Shown here one piece after another: positions 51,352 to 60,240 of a stretch of 63,947 nt of DNA. The stretch spans positions 1 through 63,947 of the forward strand of contig JACCQI010000015.1 in the NCBI GenBank assembly GCA_015709315.1, in the 5' to 3' direction. The notes beneath the pieces were generated by a model that was given only the letters and a program-made list of their open reading frames with translations, had not been told where the DNA came from and did no database searches. Each line of letters begins with the position of its first letter. Position 1 is the stretch's first letter. This DNA is from Desulfovibrionaceae bacterium. GTDB taxonomy: Bacteria > Desulfobacterota > Desulfovibrionia > Desulfovibrionales > Desulfovibrionaceae. The position numbers and the translations under genes were made by a program.

Positions 51352-52551
51352 ATGGTTCTCTCGCGCCGCCGATTCCTCGCCTCTCTGGCCGGGTTGGCCG
51401 CGCTCTCGCTCCCCGGTGCCGCACTGGCCGCGCCGCCGGGGAAATACGCCCTGGCCGGACGCGTCCTTTCCGGCGCGGACCTCCGCCCCCTGGACAACCA
51501 CGCCGTCCTGGTGGAAAACGGCCTGATCGAGGCCGTGGTCCCGGCCGCGTCCGTGGCCGACCGCCCGGTGATCGGGGTGCCCGGCTGCACCGTGTTGCCG
51601 GGCATCATCAACGCCCACTGCCACCGCATCCACACCCCGGAAGACCGGCGAAAACGCTGGCTCGAACACGGCGTCACCGCCGTGGGTGACCCCGGCTCCC
51701 CGCTCGACGCCATGGCCGACCTGGCCCGGTCCCCGGCCGGAACCACGGCCACGGCCGCCTTTTCCGGCCCCATGCTCGCGGTCCCCGGCGGGTATCCGCT
51801 GCCGGTCCACGACCCGAAATACGGGCTGGTGGTCCGCTCGCCGCGAGAGGCCGGGGACGCGGTGCGACGCCTGGCCGACCGGGGCGCGACCATGATCAAG
51901 CTCGCCTTCGAGCCGGGCGTCATGCCCAGGCCGTGGCCCATGCCCGACCCTGCCACGGCGCGCGACGCCTGCGACACGGCCCGCCGGATCGGCCTGACGG
52001 TGCGCTGCCACGTGCAGGACCTCGCCGGACTCGAACCCGCCCTCGACGCGGGCGTGCATACCGTCGAGCACGTCCCGCACCGCCGGTTCGTGGAGGGCAG
52101 GCCGCGTCCGGTGCTCGACCGCGACAACGCCGTCATGCCCGCCTATGCGCGGCTCCTTGAGCGCATGGCGCGCGACGCCGTCATCCTCACCCCCACCCTG
52201 GACGTGCTTTCCCGGTCCCTGTGGAACGGCCCGGCGCTCTACGAGCCGGTCCGGGCCTTTGCCGCCATGGGCGGCCGCCTGGCCGTGGGCAACGACTACC
52301 CCTACCTCCGAACCGAGGCGGGCATGGTCCTGCGGGAACTGGAACTGCTCGGCCGCGCGGGCCTGAGCGGAAGGGACGCGCTGCGGGCGGCCACCGTCGG
52401 CTCGGCAGCGGCCTGCGGGTTCACGGACCGGGGGATCATCGCCCGGGGCATGCGGGCGGACCTGCTGGTGACGGACAACGACCCCGCGGCCGACCCCGGC
52501 GCACTGGCCGCGCCGCTTCACATCGTCAAGGACGGGGTGTTCGTGGCCTAG
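51352..52551 (+). CDS. Exported amidohydrolase (TAT substrate)
   Basis: A 399-residue amidohydrolase. The N-terminus LSRRRFLASLAGLAALSLPGAALA is a twin-arginine signal. The metal motif AHCHRIH near residue 88 and further histidines (RCHVQD; VEHVPHRR) and GNDYPY complete the family site. C-terminal GIIARGMRADLLVTDNDP is typical of imidazolonepropionase-like members. The substrate is unknown; a periplasmic location is predicted. It follows the EAL-HDOD gene by 21 bases. Confidence 0.86.
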   Translation: MVLSRRRFLASLAGLAALSLPGAALAAPPGKYALAGRVLSGADLRPLDNHAVLVENGLIEAVVPAASVADRPVIGVPGCTVLPGIINAHCHRIHTPEDRRKRWLEHGVTAVGDPGSPLDAMADLARSPAGTTATAAFSGPMLAVPGGYPLPVHDPKYGLVVRSPREAGDAVRRLADRGATMIKLAFEPGVMPRPWPMPDPATARDACDTARRIGLTVRCHVQDLAGLEPALDAGVHTVEHVPHRRFVEGRPRPVLDRDNAVMPAYARLLERMARDAVILTPTLDVLSRSLWNGPALYEPVRAFAAMGGRLAVGNDYPYLRTEAGMVLRELELLGRAGLSGRDALRAATVGSAAACGFTDRGIIARGMRADLLVTDNDPAADPGALAAPLHIVKDGVFVA

Positions 52552-52595
52552 TGTCGCGTCCATCAAATTGTCATACCAAAAAGTGGACGCGACAC
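52551..52595 (+). terminator. Hairpin after the amidohydrolase
   Basis: GTGTCGCGTCCA and TGGACGCGACAC are exact 12-base arms around a 21-base AT-rich loop, starting at the stop codon. There is no long T-run, so termination may be factor-assisted. The remaining bases to 52721 show no gene. Confidence 0.6.
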
Positions 52596-52721
52596 AACGG
52601 CACCCGACAGGGGGCCGCGCCGCCGAATGCGGCGGAGCAAGCTGAAAACCGCGCTTTTCAGCGTAGCGATCTTAAGCGAAATATCGGTAAAGGCATTTCG
52701 CGGATGCTACACTCGGGACGG

Positions 52722-53591
52722 TCACAGCCTGCGGGCGGACTCCGCCTTCAGCGGGGACAGCCCGGCCAGCGCGTTGTCGATCTCGGCCAGGGCCGACAGC
52801 TTGCCGGACGGCAGCCGGACCTTGAGCGGCAGGTAATTGGAGGCGTGATTGGCCAGGAACAGGCCGCGCTTCAGCTCCAGGCGAAAAAGCATCTCGCGGA
52901 CCTCCGCGAGCATGCCGCGCGCGTCGGGCAGAACGAATTCCCCGCGCTCCCACCAGTCGTGCAAAGGCGTCCCCGGCACCGGCATCAGGCTGAGCGCGCC
53001 CACCTGGTCCGGCTCCATGGCGTTCAAGGCCTCGGCAGTGGCCCGCGCATGGTCCATGGACCGGGCCGCACCGCCCAGGCCGTTGATGACCGTGACGTTC
53101 AGCTTCATGCCCGCCCGACGCACCCGGCGGCCCTGCTCCACGATGAACGCGCTGTCGCCGTTCTTGTTCATGGCCCGCAGGATGGCGTCGTCCCCGGACT
53201 CCAGGCCCATGTAGACGATGCCCAGGCCCAGGCCGCGCAACTCGGAAAGCTCGGCGTCGGACTTGCGCGCCAGGCTCTTGGCGTTGGCGTAGGTGCCCAC
53301 GCGGGTCACCCACGGCAGCCGCTCCCGGATTTGCCCGAGGACGTCCGAAAGCCTCGGCTGAGGCATGATCATGGCGTCGCCGTCGCACAGGAAGACCCGG
53401 CGTTGGTCCCGGCAGGATCGGGCCGCGAACCCGATGTCCGCCATGACCGTTTCCCGGTCCTTGACGGCGAACCGCTTGTCCCGGTACGCACCGCAAAAGG
53501 CGCATTTTCCGTGGGAACAGCCCAGGGTGACCTGGAGCAGTATGCTCCCCGCCTCGCTCGGCGGCCGAATTATCATTCCGCGGTGATCCAT
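52722..53591 (-). CDS. Radical SAM protein
   Basis: A 289-residue radical SAM enzyme. The cluster motif is CSHGKCAFC near residue 25 (CxxxxCxxC, close to the classical CxxxCxxC with one extra residue between the first two cysteines). Downstream are YMGLESGDDAILRAMNK and LMPVPGTPLHDW, as in HemN/Elp3-like members. The reaction is unknown. AAAGGAGCC precedes the ATG at 53591. The 4-residue cysteine spacing is worth noting. Confidence 0.85.
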   Translation of the reverse strand: MDHRGMIIRPPSEAGSILLQVTLGCSHGKCAFCGAYRDKRFAVKDRETVMADIGFAARSCRDQRRVFLCDGDAMIMPQPRLSDVLGQIRERLPWVTRVGTYANAKSLARKSDAELSELRGLGLGIVYMGLESGDDAILRAMNKNGDSAFIVEQGRRVRRAGMKLNVTVINGLGGAARSMDHARATAEALNAMEPDQVGALSLMPVPGTPLHDWWERGEFVLPDARGMLAEVREMLFRLELKRGLFLANHASNYLPLKVRLPSGKLSALAEIDNALAGLSPLKAESARRL

Positions 53592-53704
53592 GGCTCCTTT
53601 ACCCGTTTTTCCTGTTTGTCATTGACCCGCATGGGGGGATTTTCTACTATTTTCTACCTGAAAAAGAACCCCGGACGGCACCCGGGCAACCCAGGCGCGA
53701 CTCC

Positions 53705-56137
53705 ATGACCATCGAAAAGAAACCGGCACGGCCCACATCCTATGTCGCATTGGATGAAACATCCAGGGCGCTCATGGATTCCTCCACGGAATCCACCTTC
53801 GTCATGGACGTCAGCGGCTACGTCCTGGCCGCCAACGAGGCCGCGACCAGGCTGTTCGGCCTGCCCGCCGACGAAACGCCGCAGCAGCACAATCTCCACG
53901 ACCTGCTCCCCGACGACCCGACCGGCGCCCGCCGGGCCAAGATCGCCGAGGCCATAAGGGACGTGCGCCCCGTCCGGTTCGAGGAGGAGATCAACGGCCG
54001 CTCCCTGGTCCACTCCATCGTGCCGGTGGCCAACCCCTGGGGCGAGGTCTCCCGGCTGGCCGTCCACACCCTGGACCTGACCGAGCTGCGGAAGACCGAC
54101 GAGGACCTGCGGCGGGAGCAACAGCGCCAGATATTCTTCATGGAATCCCTGCCGGGCATCGTCTACCACCTCTACCCGGACAACACCATCCGCTACGCCA
54201 ACCGCTATTTCCGGCGGTACTTCGGCAGCCCCAGAGGCAGGACCTGCCGGGAAGTCCTCGATTGCGGCGAGGAGTCGTGCGACGCCTGCCCGTCCATGGA
54301 AGCCACGAAAACGGACCGTGCGTTGGAGTGGGACTGGACGGACGGCAGGGGCAGGACCTTCCACCTCCAATGCAGCCCCATGACCGATTCGGACGGGGAA
54401 CGCATGATCATGGTGCTGGGCATCGACATCACGGCCCGGCAGCAGGCCGAGGACGCCCTGAAGCAGGCCCGCGACAAGCTCGAATACCGGGTCAGGCAGC
54501 GCACCGAGGAACTGGAAAAGACCAACCGGGAACTGACCAGCAAGTCCGTGCGCCTGGTCAGCGCCATGAAGAAGGCGGACGCGGCCACCCGTGCGAAATC
54601 GGCCTTTCTTGCCAACATGAGCCACGAGATCAGGACCCCGCTCAACGCGGTGCTCGGCATGGCCGAGCTGGCCATGTCCGTGTCCGACCCGGACCGCAAG
54701 AACCACTACCTCTCCCGAGTCATGGCCGCGGGCAACTCCCTGCTGGCCGTCATCAACGACATCCTGGACTTCTCCAAGGTCGAGGCGCACAAGATGACCC
54801 TGGAGGAGATCGACTTCAACGTACGCCGGACCATGGAAACCGCCCTGGACATGCACCGGATTCCGGCGGAGAAAAAAGGGTTGGCCCTCTCCTGCGCCGT
54901 GGACGAAGACGTGCCCGAAACGCTGGTCGGCGACCCGTCGCGGCTGGGCCAGGTCGTGGCCAACCTGGTGAGCAACGCCGTCAAGTTCACCGAAGCCGGA
55001 TCGGTCGGCCTCCGCGTGTCCCTGGCCCAGGGCGACGGCAACGGCCCTCCCGGCACGCCGCTGACGGTCGTGTTCAGCGTCCGGGACACGGGCATGGGCA
55101 TCCCCGAGGCCAAGCAGCGGGACATCTTCGAGTCCTTTCTCCAGGCGGACGATTCCATCACCCGCAAGCACGGCGGCACGGGCCTCGGCCTGGCCATCTG
55201 CACGCTGCTGGTAGAGCTGATGGGCGGCGAAATCGGCCTGGAAAGCGAGGAGGGCAAGGGGTCCGCCTTCACGTTCACGGCCCGGCTCAGGACCGGCGAC
55301 CCGGCCAGGGTGCCCGTCGAAAACGGGCGAACCGACCCGTCAAGCCCGCCGGACGTTCCCCGGCTGAAGGTCCTGCTGGCCGACGACAATCCCCTGAACC
55401 GGGAGCTGGCCTCCACGCTGCTCCAGGAGCAGGGGCACGACGTGCTGGACGTGGACAACGGGGTCAAGGCCCTGGAAGCGCTCAAGGAGGAGCGGTTCGA
55501 CCTGGTGCTCATGGACGTGCAGATGCCCATCATGGACGGCATTTCCGCCACCAGGGCCATCCGCGACCAGAACTCCGGCGTTCTCGACCCGGAGGTGCCC
55601 ATCATCGCCCTGACCGCCTACGCCCTCAAGGGCGACCGCGAGCGGTTCCTGGAGGCCGGGATGAACGACTACATTTCCAAGCCCATCACCATGCGGGGAT
55701 TCCTTGCCACCATCGCCCGCGTGGCAGGCGGCGACCGACCGTCGCGCGACGGCCTGAATTCCGGCGCTTCCCCGGCCCACGGCGCGGCGGAGTTCGACAG
55801 GGAGGCCGCCCTGGACATGCTCGACGGCCGCCGCCCGCTCCTCAAGCGCATGGACGAGATATTCATCCGGGACGCGCCTGAAGACTTGAAGCGCCTGATC
55901 CAGGCCCTGGCAAAGCCGGATTGGGAAGAGGCCCGCCGCATGGCCCACTCCATCAAGGGCGCGGCGCGCACCGTGGGCGCCCTGCGCGCCGGGGCCATTG
56001 CCGAGCAGATGGAATACCTGTGCAGGCAGCGGGATGCGGCCACGGCCGAAAAAGAAATCAAAATCCTTGAATCGGACGTCGATAACGCGCTAGTCTTCCT
56101 CGCAGGAAAATCCGAGGACGGCTCGGAAACGGCCTGA
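53705..56137 (+). CDS. Hybrid sensor histidine kinase (PAS-PAS-HK-REC-HPt)
   Basis: An 810-residue cytosolic hybrid kinase without membrane segments. PAS domains occupy about 25-130 and 140-260. A coiled coil (about 255-300) leads to the HisKA domain with phospho-His 307 (MSHEIRTPLNA) and a HATPase domain with GTGLGLAI. A receiver follows with Asp 604 (DLVLMDVQMP), and a C-terminal HPt domain with His 748 (MAHSIKGAARTVGA). The order supports an internal phosphorelay passed to the response regulator downstream. The start GTG/ATG choice follows the annotated frame. Confidence 0.92.
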   Translation: MTIEKKPARPTSYVALDETSRALMDSSTESTFVMDVSGYVLAANEAATRLFGLPADETPQQHNLHDLLPDDPTGARRAKIAEAIRDVRPVRFEEEINGRSLVHSIVPVANPWGEVSRLAVHTLDLTELRKTDEDLRREQQRQIFFMESLPGIVYHLYPDNTIRYANRYFRRYFGSPRGRTCREVLDCGEESCDACPSMEATKTDRALEWDWTDGRGRTFHLQCSPMTDSDGERMIMVLGIDITARQQAEDALKQARDKLEYRVRQRTEELEKTNRELTSKSVRLVSAMKKADAATRAKSAFLANMSHEIRTPLNAVLGMAELAMSVSDPDRKNHYLSRVMAAGNSLLAVINDILDFSKVEAHKMTLEEIDFNVRRTMETALDMHRIPAEKKGLALSCAVDEDVPETLVGDPSRLGQVVANLVSNAVKFTEAGSVGLRVSLAQGDGNGPPGTPLTVVFSVRDTGMGIPEAKQRDIFESFLQADDSITRKHGGTGLGLAICTLLVELMGGEIGLESEEGKGSAFTFTARLRTGDPARVPVENGRTDPSSPPDVPRLKVLLADDNPLNRELASTLLQEQGHDVLDVDNGVKALEALKEERFDLVLMDVQMPIMDGISATRAIRDQNSGVLDPEVPIIALTAYALKGDRERFLEAGMNDYISKPITMRGFLATIARVAGGDRPSRDGLNSGASPAHGAAEFDREAALDMLDGRRPLLKRMDEIFIRDAPEDLKRLIQALAKPDWEEARRMAHSIKGAARTVGALRAGAIAEQMEYLCRQRDAATAEKEIKILESDVDNALVFLAGKSEDGSETA

Positions 56138-56156
56138 CGCCAAAAAGAGAGGATCC

Positions 56157-56525
56157 ATGAAGACGATATTGGTTGTGGATGACGCCCCCATGATTCGCGA
56201 ACTCCTGAAATCCGTGCTCGAGGCCGAGGGCTATGCCGTGGTCGAGGCGGCGGACGGAGAGGAAGCCATCCACGCTTGCCGCGACAACGAGATAGACCTC
56301 TCCATCATCGACATATTCCTGCCCAAGAAGGGCGGCCTCCAGGTCATGGGCGAACTCATCAAGTCCGACAGCTCCCACAAATTCATCGCCATCTCTGGAG
56401 GCGAGGCCTTCAACCCCGAGGCCATCGTCGAGCTGGCCAAGGTCTTCGACGTGGTGGACACCTTCACCAAGCCCATCGACACCAGAAAGCTGGTAGCCGC
56501 AGTGAAAAAAGCCCTGGACGATTAG
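56157..56525 (+). CDS. Single-domain response regulator (CheY-like)
   Basis: A 122-residue receiver. Acidic pocket and phospho-acceptor: VVDDAPMIRELLKS at the start, DLSIIDIFLPKKGG in the middle (acceptor aspartate), and a lysine in DTFTKPID. There is no output domain. It lies 19 bases after the hybrid kinase, whose HPt domain is the likely donor. A terminator follows. Confidence 0.9.
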   Translation: MKTILVVDDAPMIRELLKSVLEAEGYAVVEAADGEEAIHACRDNEIDLSIIDIFLPKKGGLQVMGELIKSDSSHKFIAISGGEAFNPEAIVELAKVFDVVDTFTKPIDTRKLVAAVKKALDD

Positions 56526-56540
56526 AACGCAGGCAATGAG

Positions 56541-56575
56541 AAAAGCCCGCCGGAACGCTCCGGCGGGCCTTTCTT
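56541..56575. terminator. Bidirectional terminator between response regulator and CBS-ACT gene
   Basis: AAAAGCCCGCCGG pairs with CCGGCGGGC, with A-rich and T-rich flanks, between two convergent genes. Confidence 0.85.
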
Positions 56576-56583
56576 GTCATCGG

Positions 56584-57261
56584 CTACATCAAATCGACGG
56601 TCACGCCCTCGTTGACGTAGAAAAGCATCTCGTATTTTTCCTGCAGCCGCCCGACCACGGCCTCGACGGACAAATCCCCGATCTCGTCCACGGTGACGTA
56701 GGCGTTGCTGAACCCGGTCTGGACCGGATCGTGCGCCGTGAACACGCTGGTGAACACCACGCCCAGGTCTCGCAGGTCGCACAAAAGCTCGGCCAGCAGC
56801 CCGCGGCGGCCGTCCATGCGGATGGCGAACTGGATTCCGCCCTGGGCCGAGCCGGAGGCCGTACACAGGAAACGGAGCACGTCCGCCTGTGTGATGATGC
56901 CGCACAGCTGGCCCGCATCCACCACGGGCAGGCCGCCGACCTTGTGCTTGACCAAAATTTCGGCCACTTCGGTCATGGCCATGTCCGGGGCCACGGAAAT
57001 GGGCTCCAGGGTCATTATGTCCCCGGCCGTGAGCGTGTACAGGCCCCCGCCGTGCTCCATGGCGAAATCTCCGGGAATGAACTTGGACGGCATGGCGTCG
57101 CGCAGGTCCCGGTCGGAAACGATGCCCACCAGCCTGCCCCCGCCGTCGATGACGGGGAACTGCCGGATGTTCTTTTCCCGCAGGATCTCGGCTGCATCCA
57201 GCACGGACGAATTGACGCCCAGCGACATGACGTTGACCGTCATCCAATCTCTGACCAGCAT
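56584..57261 (-). CDS. CBS-pair and ACT domain protein, paralogue of the 36.7-kb gene
   Basis: A 225-residue protein with the same layout as the one at 36698. Two CBS domains (RQFPVIDGGGRLVGIVSDRD; GGLPVVDAGQLCGIITQADVLR) are followed by an ACT-like domain. The N-terminus, MLVRDWMTVNVMS, matches MLVLDWMTKDVVT of the paralogue. Ligand and target are unknown. GAGGTGAAGG precedes the ATG. The 353-base gap upstream (57262-57614) shows no gene. Confidence 0.9.
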   Translation of the reverse strand: MLVRDWMTVNVMSLGVNSSVLDAAEILREKNIRQFPVIDGGGRLVGIVSDRDLRDAMPSKFIPGDFAMEHGGGLYTLTAGDIMTLEPISVAPDMAMTEVAEILVKHKVGGLPVVDAGQLCGIITQADVLRFLCTASGSAQGGIQFAIRMDGRRGLLAELLCDLRDLGVVFTSVFTAHDPVQTGFSNAYVTVDEIGDLSVEAVVGRLQEKYEMLFYVNEGVTVDLM

Positions 57262-57614
57262 CCTTCACCTCCTCGTGCGGCCCATGGGACCGTCGTCAAC
57301 AATACGTACCCACTCGCCGACCAAAATGCAACGCGCACCAGCCTTCCGCGGGACGATTTTTCCGACCAATACCAGTACCTTCAAGAATCAGCGAGACGGC
57401 TGCTTTCTGCCCTTTCATACTGCCTACCCTGTCTCCGCCCCGCGGACAAGCAGGATCGCCGCCGACCGGCTCGCTCATAACAGACCCCAACCGTCTGGAA
57501 AAACAGCCCATCGATCGTCCTCCACCTCCCTTGCCATATCGCCCTCCGGGGTTTACTAACACAGGAGGAATACTGGCCCGTTTTTGCGACCGCTACAAAC
57601 AACCAGGTGATATT

Positions 57615-58313
<699 letters not shown>

Positions 58314-58316
58314 GCC

Positions 58317-58730
58317 ATGGCCATCAAGACAGGCGGCGGCTTCCTCAACGAAATCAACGTCACGCCCTTTGTGGACGTGATGCTGGTGCTTTTGATCATC
58401 TTCATGGTCACGGCCCCGCTCATGACCCAGGGGGTGGAGGTGGACCTGCCCGCCACCCGGACGGTCAAGAGCCTGCCCCAGGACGCCGAGCATCTGGTGC
58501 TGACCGTCAAGAAGGACGGCACGCTCTTCCTGGACGAGTACCAGGTGGGTATGGACGAGCTTGAGGAGCACCTGAAAAGGCTGGTGGCCACGCAGAAGAA
58601 GCAGCTTTTCCTGCGCGCGGACAAGGAAGTGGCCTACGGCGCGGTGGTCCGCGTCATGGGCGAGATCAAGGGCGCGGGCATCGACCGGCTCGGCATCGTG
58701 GCCGAGCAGGACAAGGACGACAAGAAGTAA
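58317..58730 (+). CDS. ExbD/TolR family protein
   Basis: A 137-residue protein: short cytosolic start, one transmembrane helix (FVDVMLVLLIIFMVTAPLM) that includes the critical aspartate, then a periplasmic domain (VEVDLPATRT... DGTLFLDEYQV). It is coupled with the ExbB-like gene (3-base gap) and the fusion gene after it (6-base gap). Confidence 0.93.
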   Translation: MAIKTGGGFLNEINVTPFVDVMLVLLIIFMVTAPLMTQGVEVDLPATRTVKSLPQDAEHLVLTVKKDGTLFLDEYQVGMDELEEHLKRLVATQKKQLFLRADKEVAYGAVVRVMGEIKGAGIDRLGIVAEQDKDDKK

Positions 58731-58736
58731 TACGGC

Positions 58737-60191
58737 ATGCGACAGGCGCTGAGCTGGATCCTCTCAATCCTCTTCCACGTGGCGGTGGCCCTGCTGTTGA
58801 TGCACTCCGTGCATCTCGAGCCGCTGTTTCCGGAAAAGCTCCTGGAAGTGGACCTGACCCAGGTGGAGGAGCCGGAGGAGGTCATCCAGCCCATGCCCGA
58901 GCCGGTCAGCGAGCCGCTGCCCATGGAACAGCCCGTGGTGGAAAGCGCCGAGGATCTGCCCGCCGCCGCGCCCCTGCCCATGGACAAAACCGTGGTCCTC
59001 GACGACGCGCCGCCCCCGCCGCCCGAACCGGAACCCGAGCCTGCGGCCGAGCCTGAGCCGGAAGCCGTCGAGATCAGTCCCACGAAGACACTGCCCCCCG
59101 AGGAGGAGCCGGCCGAGGACGGCAAGCCCAAAAAGATCGTCGTCCGCAAGGACTTCACGGTCCACCGGGGCCACGAAGCCCGGTTCGGCAGAACCATGAT
59201 GGGCGACTACTTCTCCTATTCCAGCAGGGAGTTCTCCGGCCATTTCAAGACCAAGGACAACCGGACCATCTCCATCATCGACGCCCGCAACACCCAGTAC
59301 GGGCGGTTTCTGATCTACGATTCCAAAAACAAGACCCTGCGGCGACTCAAGCAGGCTTTCGGCAAGTACGTCTACACCATCGGCCCGTCCCTGTACGCGG
59401 ACGAGCCGGTCCAGGGGTCGGTCACCTTCCTGGCCAAGAACGACCGCATCGAGCGGTTCATCCTGGTCACGGACGACGACCGCATCGCCCACTATCCGCG
59501 CAAGGTCCATGTCCGTGAGGAGGATGTCTCCTTCCCCGGCCCGGCCGGGGAGATCGGCGGCTTCCTGACCCGGCCGCCCTACGGCGAGGGGCATCCGGGC
59601 GTGGTGGTGATCTATGGCACGGCCTGCGCGGACCAGGGCATGGTCCAAGGCTTCACGCGCGCCCTGTCCATGTACAACCTGGCGACCCTGTCCTTCGTGC
59701 CCAGGGGATGCGGCGGCGAGGACCCGCAACCGGCCGCCGAGGCGGACCTGGTCGCCGATGCCGCGGCCGCCCGCGACCACATGGCCGGGCTGCCCCGGCT
59801 CGACGCCGCCAAGGTCGGCATCTGGGGCAACGGACCGGGCGTCCCGGCCGCAGTCCGCACGGCGGCCAAGGCGCATTCGCCCTTCCTGGTCTGCCAGCTC
59901 TCCGACTCCCTGGACCCCGCCTCCGTGCCGGGCAGGAAAACCCTGGCCGCCTTGGACATACCGGTCTTCTGGCTGATAACCGGCAAGGACACCGGCCGCT
60001 GGAAACCGCTTATCGCCATTCTGGAATCCCTCCGCGACAACGACGGAAAAACCTTCTCCATCGTCGTGGCCCCGGCCAGGCCGAGCAAGGAAGTGCTCTC
60101 GGCGCAGGGGGAACAGTCCGCCTGGGTGGAACAGGTGGCCGACGACCACGCCTCACTGGCCGCTTCATGGATCGGAGCCTTGAAGCCATAG
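58737..60191 (+). CDS. TonB-like N-terminus fused to an alpha/beta-hydrolase-like domain
   Basis: A 484-residue protein. Residues about 5-25 form a transmembrane anchor as in TonB (ILSILFHVAVALLLMHSVHL). Residues about 35-135 are a Pro/Glu-rich stalk with VEEPEEVIQPMPEPVSEPLP and EPEPEPAAEPEPEAV. In place of the TonB C-terminal domain there is an unknown strand-rich region (about 140-275) and then a dienelactone-hydrolase-like domain. In the hydrolase part the nucleophile elbow reads GIWGNGPGV: glycine (366) where serine or cysteine is expected. Asp (ITGKDTG, about 418) and His (DDHASLAA, about 471) remain. Catalysis in the usual way is therefore unlikely. Its place after exbBD-type genes suggests pmf-driven force on this domain. 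Confidence 0.78.
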   Translation: MRQALSWILSILFHVAVALLLMHSVHLEPLFPEKLLEVDLTQVEEPEEVIQPMPEPVSEPLPMEQPVVESAEDLPAAAPLPMDKTVVLDDAPPPPPEPEPEPAAEPEPEAVEISPTKTLPPEEEPAEDGKPKKIVVRKDFTVHRGHEARFGRTMMGDYFSYSSREFSGHFKTKDNRTISIIDARNTQYGRFLIYDSKNKTLRRLKQAFGKYVYTIGPSLYADEPVQGSVTFLAKNDRIERFILVTDDDRIAHYPRKVHVREEDVSFPGPAGEIGGFLTRPPYGEGHPGVVVIYGTACADQGMVQGFTRALSMYNLATLSFVPRGCGGEDPQPAAEADLVADAAAARDHMAGLPRLDAAKVGIWGNGPGVPAAVRTAAKAHSPFLVCQLSDSLDPASVPGRKTLAALDIPVFWLITGKDTGRWKPLIAILESLRDNDGKTFSIVVAPARPSKEVLSAQGEQSAWVEQVADDHASLAASWIGALKP

Positions 60192-60240
60192 GCCCGAATC
60201 TCGCATCATCCCCTTCCATTCATTCACCGATTACGGTATA

